Assembly (NCBI RefSeq): GCF_018403285.1
Contig: NZ_BOSJ01000011.1
Coordinates: 62,001 to 126,000 of the forward strand
DNA length: 64,000 bases
Source: Paenibacillus sp. J45TS6
GTDB taxonomy: Bacteria; Bacillota; Bacilli; Paenibacillales; Paenibacillaceae
Direction: 5' to 3'
This document shows, in pieces, positions 54,989 to 62,454 of this stretch. Made by a program: the position numbers and the translations under genes. The notes beneath the pieces are model-generated. The model saw only the letters and a program-made list of their open reading frames with translations, ran no database searches and was not told the origin of the DNA. The stretch's first letter is position 1; the number at the start of each line of letters is the position of its first letter.

Positions 54989-55474
54989 TTAATGAACCGT
55001 AATCCATATAAAAAATATGATAACCATCGCTACTTGCAAGATGATCTTCATGACTGTACTTGCAAATAAACCTAACACCGAACCAAATCCAACTTTCGCG
55101 GACTTTTGGACCGTCGATCCGCCAATCAGTTCCCCGACAAAAGCGCCTAAGAAGGGTCCAATAACAAGTCCAAAAGCCGGTATTACAAAAGGTCCGATAA
55201 TGACACCAATGGTACTCAGTGTGGTCGACAGCTTTGAACCTCCATATTTCTTCACGCCCCAGGCATTAACGACGTAGTCTGCAACAAACAGCACCACGAC
55301 GATCAGTGTCTGAATAATCCAGAACCAGACTCCAAATGATTCAAATCCGAAGAACCATCCATATACGAAAAAGGCGAAGTAAATGGCAAGAGCGCCAGGT
55401 AAGATGGGGAAAATCGCTCCCGCAAGTCCAATCGCAAATAATAGAATAACAAGAATCCAACCAAGGATTGTCAT
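54989..55474 (-). CDS. DUF456 membrane protein (YqgC-like)
   Basis: The 161-residue protein has four or five hydrophobic helices and the glycine-rich repeats (GAIFPILPGALAIYFAFFVY, GPFVIPAFGLVIGPFLGAFV) of the DUF456 family, represented by YqgC in B. subtilis. The ATG has GGAGG about 12 bases upstream. It lies seven bases after the HAD phosphatase stop, so it is translated with it. The role is unknown. Confidence 0.8.
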   Translation of the reverse strand: MTILGWILVILLFAIGLAGAIFPILPGALAIYFAFFVYGWFFGFESFGVWFWIIQTLIVVVLFVADYVVNAWGVKKYGGSKLSTTLSTIGVIIGPFVIPAFGLVIGPFLGAFVGELIGGSTVQKSAKVGFGSVLGLFASTVMKIILQVAMVIIFFIWITVH

Positions 55475-55481
55475 CAGGCGA

Positions 55482-56234
55482 TTATGCCTCCTTCAAAATA
55501 TAGTCTCGTATCACTTCCACGATTCCATCTTCATTATTCGTGCCTACTACGAGATCTGCTGCTTCTTTTACCGTTTCCTGTGCATTCCCCATAGCGACTC
55601 CAAGACCTGCTGCTTGAATGACAGCAAGATCATTCAGACTGTCGCCTACCGCAACCACCTCTTCCATCGTAATTCCGAGCAGTTTACATACTTCCTGAAT
55701 CCCGCTGGCTTTAGAAATACCCGCCGGATTAATCTCGAGGTTCGTTGTTGAAGAATTCGTAATCTGAAGACCACCCAGATCTTGAAGCTCCATCAAAATC
55801 TGATGACGGACTTCATTATCTTCGGTTGTATAACCGAATTTCAGCCACTCATGATCGTAGATGGATTCCACCCACCGTTCGCTGTTATACAGTTTATCTA
55901 CCGAATAAGCCCAGAACCAGCAATCATGCTTTATCGCAATCTCATGCATTTTAGATACAAGTTCTGGATCAAGCAAGGTTCTAACTTGCAGTTCATTCGG
56001 CGACTTCCATACTTCGCTTCCGTTCACCGTAACCATCGGTGTCTCAAGTCCAAGTTCCTGGCCATAAGGAAGCGCATGATGAGCAGCACGTCCTGTAGAT
56101 AGGCATACATGTATACCCGCTTTCATCGCCTTATGAATCCAGCTGGACGTCTCGTGAGAGATTTCATGTTCATCGGTCAGCAGCGTGCCGTCCATATCTA
56201 GCGCAAGTAGTTTATATCGATATTGATTATTCAA
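55482..56234 (-). CDS. Cof-type HAD phosphatase
   Basis: The 250-residue protein is a HAD-IIB hydrolase. Motif I is ALDMDGTLLT (Asp nucleophile), the threonine/serine motif II is in LSTGRA, and motifs III and IV are seen in KASGIQEVC and GDSLNDLAVIQAAG. The cap domain lies between residues about 90 and 190. The start is TTG with AAGGAGG about nine bases upstream. Members act on sugar phosphates or flavins; the specificity is unknown. Confidence 0.87.
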   Translation of the reverse strand: MNNQYRYKLLALDMDGTLLTDEHEISHETSSWIHKAMKAGIHVCLSTGRAAHHALPYGQELGLETPMVTVNGSEVWKSPNELQVRTLLDPELVSKMHEIAIKHDCWFWAYSVDKLYNSERWVESIYDHEWLKFGYTTEDNEVRHQILMELQDLGGLQITNSSTTNLEINPAGISKASGIQEVCKLLGITMEEVVAVGDSLNDLAVIQAAGLGVAMGNAQETVKEAADLVVGTNNEDGIVEVIRDYILKEA

Positions 56235-56383
56235 AATAAGTTTCCTCCTTTTTTTCTCTTATCCATCCATTCTTTATCTTTATTGTTCATTTATGAATCA
56301 CAATACATATCGCATTTTATCATAAACAAGGAAATGCAACAAAAGAGGTTTAATGGTACAAAGTCAAATGTAAGACATACATA

Positions 56384-56413
56384 AAAAGAGCAGGTGGCCT
56401 CACCTGCTCTTTT
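56384..56413. terminator. Terminator downstream of mntD
   Basis: AAAAGAGCAGGTG pairs with CACCTGCTCTTTT around GCCT. A 13-base-pair stem with T-runs on both sides suits the end of the mnt operon and of minus-strand genes. Confidence 0.85.
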
Positions 56414-56452
56414 CTATGATTTTATTTCTATGCATTTCATATATATTCCATA

Positions 56453-57334
56453 TTACAGTTGTACTTCCCTGCTTCCCCTGCCTCGCATGAATCTCCGAAC
56501 GAGAACACCATGAAGCGGCGAGAACAGAAAAGCAAGTACGAAGAACCCTCCTGCCGAGGCCACCATGCACCCCGCAATCGAAGCATCAAGCAGGAAGGCC
56601 ATATAATATCCAGCAACGGAACTTGCTGCTCCGATAAGAACACTATAAGTCAGCATGACCCCAAGACGATCCGTCAATAGATAGGCGGTTGCAGCAGGAA
56701 CAATGAGCATCCCGACAACGAGAATAGCCCCTACGCTATCAAAAGAGGCAACCGAAGTCATGGAGACCATCCCCATGAGTAAATAATGAAACAGTGCCAC
56801 CGGAATACCGCTTGCTGCGGCAAGTGCTGGATCAAATGAACACAGTTTGAATTGCTTATAAAATAAAGTTAGTAAGAGCAATATGACAAACAGGGTTATC
56901 CCAAGCATCCATACCGCCCTTGGCCCTACGTCAACACCGCCCAAAGTCAGCTGATCCCACTGAACATAAGCAATTTCCCCAAAAAGCACATGATCGAGAT
57001 CAAGATCAATATTTTGTGCGTTCAAGCTGATCAAGATAACCCCTACGGCAAAGAGTGCCGTAAACACAATCCCAATCGATGCATCGGACGATAGACCGCC
57101 CCCTTGTAACATTTGAATGAGAAAAACAGCAATGAGTCCAAAAGCAGTAGCGCCTGCCAAAATCCACAGCGACTCGCGCCCGCTGATTAGAAAGGCAATT
57201 GCTATACCTGGCAGCACAGCGTGACTAATGGCATCCCCGACCATTGCCATCTTTCTCAGCACTAGAAAAGTCCCAAGAAGCGCACAGGCGGAGGAAACGA
57301 GTATCGCGGTGAGTATAATCCAAAATCCTGACAT
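56453..57334 (-). CDS. mntD: Manganese ABC transporter permease, second copy
   Basis: This 293-residue ABC-3 family permease has about eight helices. It carries the GDAISHAVLPGIAIAF motif and FDPALAAASGIP coupling segment, followed by a long basic C-terminal end. It lies 12 bases after the first permease. In the B. subtilis mntABCD operon both MntC and MntD are membrane subunits, which matches this order. Confidence 0.85.
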   Translation of the reverse strand: MSGFWIILTAILVSSACALLGTFLVLRKMAMVGDAISHAVLPGIAIAFLISGRESLWILAGATAFGLIAVFLIQMLQGGGLSSDASIGIVFTALFAVGVILISLNAQNIDLDLDHVLFGEIAYVQWDQLTLGGVDVGPRAVWMLGITLFVILLLLTLFYKQFKLCSFDPALAAASGIPVALFHYLLMGMVSMTSVASFDSVGAILVVGMLIVPAATAYLLTDRLGVMLTYSVLIGAASSVAGYYMAFLLDASIAGCMVASAGGFFVLAFLFSPLHGVLVRRFMRGRGSREVQL

Positions 57335-57346
57335 AATAATTCTCCT

Positions 57347-58276
57347 CTACTTCCTGATTTCAGCCTGCTGCTTACTTGACCGCTGATTATAATCTGTTTT
57401 CACTCTCCGGCCACGAATGACTCTTGCAATCCATCCTCTATCTGGGGCAAAAAGAACAGATACAGCAAACAATCCTGTAGCAACGAGTACGGTTACTGGT
57501 CCTGTAGGTAAATCGGGTGTTGTTGCACTAATCACCGTACCGATTACTCCACTAAGTGCTCCGAATAATCCAGCCAGTACAACCATCAGACCCAGCCGAT
57601 GTGTCCAATATCTAGCCGCTGCAGCGGGCGTAACGAGAAGTGCAGCAACAAGCACGACACCTACAATCTGAACCCCTGCTACGACGGCAATTACCGTAAG
57701 GAACAACAGCAGCTGCGCTAGTAACCCAGAGGGATACCCCATTCCTCTAGCAAATCCCGGATCAAAACTAATTAACTTAAATTCTTTAAATAAAAGACAG
57801 CATACAACAAGTAGAAATATAGAAACGCCAAGCATCGTATAGACATCGCTTCTAACCATAGAAGCCGCTTGACCAAACATATATTTATCCAGTCCGCTCT
57901 GACTTCCATAATCCCCGTGTTGAATGCGGGTTAACAACATAACCCCTACTCCAAAAAAGACGGACAATATAACACCGAGTGCAGTGTCTTGTTTTATACG
58001 GGAATACTTCGTTATGACTGATATTCCGACTGTCGCAATTATTCCGGAAACGAGAGCACCCAGCATAAATAAGAAAGTTGATTTTACCCCGCTTAGCATA
58101 AAGGCTATACAGATGCCTGGAAGAGCGGCATGGGCTAACGTATCTCCAATCAGACTTTGCTTACGAAGATAAGTAAATGATCCCACCATTCCGCTGCTAA
58201 ACCCAAGCAGCATCGAACCAAGCATGATCCACCTTGCATTTGGATCTGTCATAATGGAGAATATCCAGTTCATCAT
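57347..58276 (-). CDS. mntC: Manganese ABC transporter permease
   Basis: This 309-residue permease is a paralogue of the next gene. Typical segments are GDTLAHAALPGICIAFMLSG, EFKLISFDPGFARGMGYP and VALLVTPAAAARYW. The ATG at 58276 has GGAAGGAG eight bases upstream. It lies five bases after the ATPase gene. Its C-terminus carries a basic tail. Confidence 0.87.
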   Translation of the reverse strand: MMNWIFSIMTDPNARWIMLGSMLLGFSSGMVGSFTYLRKQSLIGDTLAHAALPGICIAFMLSGVKSTFLFMLGALVSGIIATVGISVITKYSRIKQDTALGVILSVFFGVGVMLLTRIQHGDYGSQSGLDKYMFGQAASMVRSDVYTMLGVSIFLLVVCCLLFKEFKLISFDPGFARGMGYPSGLLAQLLLFLTVIAVVAGVQIVGVVLVAALLVTPAAAARYWTHRLGLMVVLAGLFGALSGVIGTVISATTPDLPTGPVTVLVATGLFAVSVLFAPDRGWIARVIRGRRVKTDYNQRSSKQQAEIRK

Positions 58277-58281
58277 ACGTA

Positions 58282-59088
58282 CTACTCCTTCCACTTCTCC
58301 GCAGCGGCTGACTGACCAATCATCGCAATACGGCCGCCATATGTTTTTTGAAGCATCTCTGATGTAAAAGTGGTTGGTGTTGGACCTGCTGCCACTAACT
58401 TTCCGTTCAGCAGTATGACATGATCGAAGTATTCCTCTACTGTAGCAAGGTCATGATGAACAACAAGCACTGTTTTCCCCTGTTCTTTCAATTCGCTCAG
58501 CAAGGCGATGATCGCCTTCTCTGTTGTCGCATCCACACCTGCAAAGGGTTCATCCATGAAATAGATATCCGCATCCTGCGCAAGGGCTCTTGCCAGGAAT
58601 ACACGCTGCTGCTGTCCACCGGACAGCTGACTAATCTGTCGGTGACAGAAATCGGCCATCCCTACTTTTTTCAGACAATCCATTGCGATTTCCTTTTCTT
58701 TCTTCCCAGGTCTCTTAAACCAACCCAGTCTTCCGTACCTCCCCATGATCACTACATCAAGGGCATTCGTCGGAAAATCCCAATCCACAGATTCTCGCTG
58801 AGGTACATATCCAATTCTTTTGCGCTGTTCTTTATAGGGTTTTCCGTAGATTTTGACATCCCCACTGAGGGAGGGCACGAGCCCCAGCGCTGCTTTAATG
58901 AGCGTTGACTTTCCGGCTCCATTCGGTCCTAATATTCCTATTAATTTCCCTTCCGGTACGGAGAATGTGATGTCTTCAAGCACCGGTTTTTTATGATAGG
59001 CAACGGCCAGATGCTGAACAGAAAACGGAAATTGCACTTCACTTGATTCTGTTGCATTCACGGTGTCTTCCTGCGTTAATATGCCCAT
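58282..59088 (-). CDS. mntB: Manganese ABC transporter ATP-binding protein
   Basis: The 268-residue ATPase has Walker A GPNGAGKST, the Q-loop YVPQRESVDWDFP, signature LSGGQQQR and Walker B DIYFMDEPFAGVD. The DWDFP Q-loop is characteristic of Mn/Zn-type ABC ATPases. The ATG at 59088 has GAGGAG about eight bases upstream. It follows the substrate-binding protein gene by about 30 bases. Confidence 0.93.
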   Translation of the reverse strand: MGILTQEDTVNATESSEVQFPFSVQHLAVAYHKKPVLEDITFSVPEGKLIGILGPNGAGKSTLIKAALGLVPSLSGDVKIYGKPYKEQRKRIGYVPQRESVDWDFPTNALDVVIMGRYGRLGWFKRPGKKEKEIAMDCLKKVGMADFCHRQISQLSGGQQQRVFLARALAQDADIYFMDEPFAGVDATTEKAIIALLSELKEQGKTVLVVHHDLATVEEYFDHVILLNGKLVAAGPTPTTFTSEMLQKTYGGRIAMIGQSAAAEKWKE

Positions 59089-59117
59089 TTTCTCCACTCC
59101 TCTTATCCTTGTGTATC

Positions 59118-60071
59118 CTATTTCAAAGCTTCAACGATAACCTTCGTATTATGTTTTACCATACCAATATACGTTCCCTCTTCGGTTCCTTCTTGGCCCA
59201 TCGCATCGGAGTATAATTGACCGCCAATCGTAACCGTATGCCCTTTCTCTTTTGCCCCAGCTACGATCGCTTCCATCGCTTTAGGTGAAATACTGGATTC
59301 TACAAAGACGGCTTTAATTTGGTTGTCTACAAGGAAATCCCTCAGCTCACTAACATCGTTCACTCCATATTCAGCAGATGTACTGATTCCTTGTAAACCA
59401 AGCACTTCAATATCGTAAGCCTGACCAAAATAGCCAAAAGCATCATGTGCAGTGACGAGCACCCGAGAAGCTTTAGGAATGGAAGCAATACTTTCGCTGA
59501 CTTCTTCGTGTAAATCTTGCAGCTTCGCTATATACGCATCCGCCTGGTCATTATAGTCTTTCGCATGTTCAGGATCTGCCTGAGTAAGAGTGTCCCGAAT
59601 TGTATCCGTAACCTGTATCCACTTTGTCACATCGAACCATACATGAGGATCCGCCTCTTCCTTATCCCCATAAGGAACCATCAGCAGTTCGCTTTCTGGA
59701 ATATCCTTCGTCACTTGAGTCACGGTCTTAGACTTGCCTAGATTGATTAGAATATCGGACATCTTTCCTTCAAGATGTAAACCGTTATATAAAATGAGAT
59801 CCGCTTGTTCCAGTTTTCTAATGTCTCCTTGAGAAGCTTTATACAAGTGGGGGTCCACTCCTGGTCCCATCAGTCCGGTTACTTCTACATGATCTCCGCC
59901 GACTTCTTTAGCTGCATCTGCAATCATACCCGTTGTAGTCGTAATCTTTAATTTCCCCGTCTCTTCGTTTCCCCCAGCTTCACTTGATGTACCGCAAGCT
60001 GCTAAAACTAGGATTGAACTCATTACTACAACAGCTATAACGATTCGATTCCATTTACTCCTCTTTTTCAT
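59118..60071 (-). CDS. mntA: Manganese-binding ABC lipoprotein
   Basis: The 317-residue protein is a cluster A-I metal-binding lipoprotein (MntA/TroA/PsaA type). The lipobox is LAAC at about residues 23-26. Likely metal ligands are His near PGVDPHLYKASQGD, the second His in EADPHVWFDV, the Glu/Asp around AVFVESSISPK and the final Asp. It lacks the long histidine-rich loop of zinc-specific proteins. It is the first gene of the operon with a MntR-like box upstream, supporting Mn over Zn. Confidence 0.9.
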   Translation of the reverse strand: MKKRSKWNRIVIAVVVMSSILVLAACGTSSEAGGNEETGKLKITTTTGMIADAAKEVGGDHVEVTGLMGPGVDPHLYKASQGDIRKLEQADLILYNGLHLEGKMSDILINLGKSKTVTQVTKDIPESELLMVPYGDKEEADPHVWFDVTKWIQVTDTIRDTLTQADPEHAKDYNDQADAYIAKLQDLHEEVSESIASIPKASRVLVTAHDAFGYFGQAYDIEVLGLQGISTSAEYGVNDVSELRDFLVDNQIKAVFVESSISPKAMEAIVAGAKEKGHTVTIGGQLYSDAMGQEGTEEGTYIGMVKHNTKVIVEALK

Positions 60072-60176
60072 TGTCCACTCTTCCTCTCTGCGGTGATTTC
60101 CAAAATTCCAAAACCCAGATCTTTACCATGTACAAGTTGTTTAACCTACAACAATTAATTTACATATAACCAATTA

Positions 60177-60193
60177 AGTTTCCCTAAGGCAAA
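60177..60193 (-). promoter_or_regulatory. Candidate MntR box over the mntA -35
   Basis: On the minus strand TTTGCCTTAGGGAAACT closely matches known MntR boxes of B. subtilis mntA and mntH. TTGCCT inside it can serve as -35, with TTATAT 17 bases further on as -10. Mn-loaded MntR would then block the promoter. Confidence 0.75.
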
Positions 60194-60215
60194 TTTTATG
60201 GGAGACAAAATAAAA

Positions 60216-60240
60216 AAGCAAGAGAAATTTTCTCTTGCTT
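60216..60240. terminator. Terminator of the first PBP gene
   Basis: The palindrome AAGCAAGAGAA/TTCTCTTGCTT is followed by a T-run for the minus strand (AAAAAA at 60212-60217 in plus). It lies 57 bases after the PBP stop. Confidence 0.85.
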
Positions 60241-60296
60241 GTCTTCGATTTGGCTACAATACGCTATGGCCCATATATAATTCTGTGCGCCTATTT

Positions 60297-62330
60297 TTAT
60301 TTCTCTTTGGTTGCCTTCTGTTTCTTAGGTGTGCCATCCAAACCGTAATACATATCATATGCATCGAAGATTTTACGAGCGATCGGGGCAGCACTGACCG
60401 ATCCAAAGCCACCTTCCGGAATCATAACGGCGACCGCAAGTTTTGGATTTTCACGAGGAGCAAAGGCAATAAATACTCCATTATCGACCCGCTTTCTGGT
60501 TCCGTTAAAGAATATGTCCTGCTGAGATGTACCGGTTTTCCTAGCAAAATCATAAGGAAATCCATCGAAACTCGTCCCCACATTGGTTGCCATCGCACTG
60601 CGAATCAGATTCCAGTTCGCATCACTAAACTTCACTTCATTCAGCACCTTTGGCTCTATTTTACGGATGACATTCCCTTCAGAATCCCTAATCTCGCTGA
60701 CAAGATGCGGTTCCATGCGTTTCCCTTTATTCGCAAGCATGGCTACGTACTGAGCAAGCTGCATTGTCGTATACTTTCCCTGCTGTCCAAAAGAGGCGAA
60801 AGCAAGCCGGGAGAGGGCTGTTTCCTTTTCGTTCTTATACTCAATATTTCCTCGGTATTCATTAGGGAGATCCACCCCAGTTTCTACCCCAAGCCCAAAC
60901 TTTTTCATATATTGATCCCAGATATCGATCGCCTTGCTGCTGCCATAACGTTTCCAAAGCCCTTCCCCAATCAAATCCACCATAAAAGCATTGGATGATC
61001 TACGAATGGCCTCCCGTGGAGTCAAGCTCCCCATCACTGAACCACCAGAATTTCCTACTCTTGAGCCATCAAGACCAAATTCAGCATATCCTTTGTCTGG
61101 ATACACGGTTGATGGGCTGATGAGTCCTTCTTCTAGACCTATGAGAACACTCAGAGGTTTAATGGTTGAGCCCAGCAGAACAACGGATTCAGTTGTATTC
61201 GTTTGATCTGTAGGAAAAAAAGAGCGTATCGTACCATTTTGGTATACATTTTTTATTTCGTTATACACCTTAGGAGAAACGCCCCCATTCTCCCATACAT
61301 TCGTATCGTAATCCGGCATGCTTGCCATAGCTATTACATTTCCGGTATCCACTTCCATCGCTACTGCGAAGCCCATTCTTGCATTTTGTGATTCCTTTCT
61401 ACCACTCGTACGAAGCGCTTTGATCTGATCTGTAATAGCCTGTTCCGTTATCCGCTGCACATCTTTATGCAGATTTGTATATAGATCATTCCCTTTTTTA
61501 GGCGGCACTAGCTCCCCTGGACCTGTCGGCATATTACGCATATCTACTGGTATTAACTGATAGCCCGATTCCCCGCGCAGTTCCTCCTGATATTGTAATT
61601 CAAGCCCGCCGAAGCCAACATTCTCATTCTCTTGATAAAAAAGACCTGGATTTTCTAGACCCACTTCTGAATTATGTTCACTAATTTTCTTATAGAACGG
61701 ATCATCCTTGGCTCCTTTATATTTAAACAGGTATCCAACGGTTTGCGTAGCAAGCGTATCTTTATGGTATTTACGCACCGTTTCTTCAATGATTTGAATC
61801 CCTTTAAACTGATCTTTATTCTGTAAAAAGTAGGCTACTTCTTTATCTGATAAATTGCTTTTGATGAGACGTGGAACATATCCGCCGAATTTGGAATAAT
61901 TAAGATCCAGGCTCTCGATAATCTGCCCAGCAGTGATTTCTGGGGCATCCTTCTCCCCATATTTCGTAAAGATATCTGCTATTTTTTCAGCCATTAAATT
62001 CATTTCAATTCTTCCCGCTGTAGGAATCCCGTTAGACAATCCATAATTCTCGTATAAAGAAATATATAAAGAATGCGAGGGCTCTGAATAAGCCAGTGGT
62101 GTATGAGTAGAATCATAGATCGTCCCACGGATCGGCATCATGGGTACTGCTCTTTTATTCTCTCCTCGTTCTAGATTCGCTAGTTCCTCCCCTTCCACAA
62201 ACTGTATAAACGCAAGTCTTACGATAAGAACACAAAATAATATAAAAACGGCGAAAAAGGAAATATTCATACGAAAAGTCCGTCTCCGCTCGATCTTTAT
62301 ATTCTCTTCATCCTGTTCATAACGATTCAT
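60297..62330 (-). CDS. Class B penicillin-binding protein 2 (transpeptidase)
   Basis: The 677-residue PBP2 homologue has an N-terminal cytoplasmic tail, one membrane helix (about residues 22-42), a dimerisation domain and a transpeptidase domain. Active-site motifs are STIK (SxxK), SSN (SxN) and KTG in FARKTGTSQQ. The ATG at 62330 has GGGGGG upstream. PbpA and PbpH of B. subtilis are the nearest class. A second copy follows it upstream in the same orientation. Confidence 0.92.
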   Translation of the reverse strand: MNRYEQDEENIKIERRRTFRMNISFFAVFILFCVLIVRLAFIQFVEGEELANLERGENKRAVPMMPIRGTIYDSTHTPLAYSEPSHSLYISLYENYGLSNGIPTAGRIEMNLMAEKIADIFTKYGEKDAPEITAGQIIESLDLNYSKFGGYVPRLIKSNLSDKEVAYFLQNKDQFKGIQIIEETVRKYHKDTLATQTVGYLFKYKGAKDDPFYKKISEHNSEVGLENPGLFYQENENVGFGGLELQYQEELRGESGYQLIPVDMRNMPTGPGELVPPKKGNDLYTNLHKDVQRITEQAITDQIKALRTSGRKESQNARMGFAVAMEVDTGNVIAMASMPDYDTNVWENGGVSPKVYNEIKNVYQNGTIRSFFPTDQTNTTESVVLLGSTIKPLSVLIGLEEGLISPSTVYPDKGYAEFGLDGSRVGNSGGSVMGSLTPREAIRRSSNAFMVDLIGEGLWKRYGSSKAIDIWDQYMKKFGLGVETGVDLPNEYRGNIEYKNEKETALSRLAFASFGQQGKYTTMQLAQYVAMLANKGKRMEPHLVSEIRDSEGNVIRKIEPKVLNEVKFSDANWNLIRSAMATNVGTSFDGFPYDFARKTGTSQQDIFFNGTRKRVDNGVFIAFAPRENPKLAVAVMIPEGGFGSVSAAPIARKIFDAYDMYYGLDGTPKKQKATKEK

Positions 62331-62454
62331 TAGTAGTCCCCCCATAGATAAAACAACAACTGTACATATACGCTAATTATACCAAGATTTACCACTATTG
62401 TACAAAAAAGAAGACGCCCTTTGCTTTTATGCAAAAGACGCCTTTCTTATCAAT

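Noticed and set aside
60198-60998. A 266-codon plus-strand frame opposite the first PBP gene
   Set aside because: It is antisense to a clear transpeptidase gene and crosses a terminator hairpin.
62405-62445. Terminator after the second PBP gene
   Set aside because: AGACGCC occurs as a direct rather than inverted repeat; only a six-base-pair CTTTGC/GCAAAG stem remains and the T-run is nine bases away. It may still end the transcript, but evidence is too weak for a feature.
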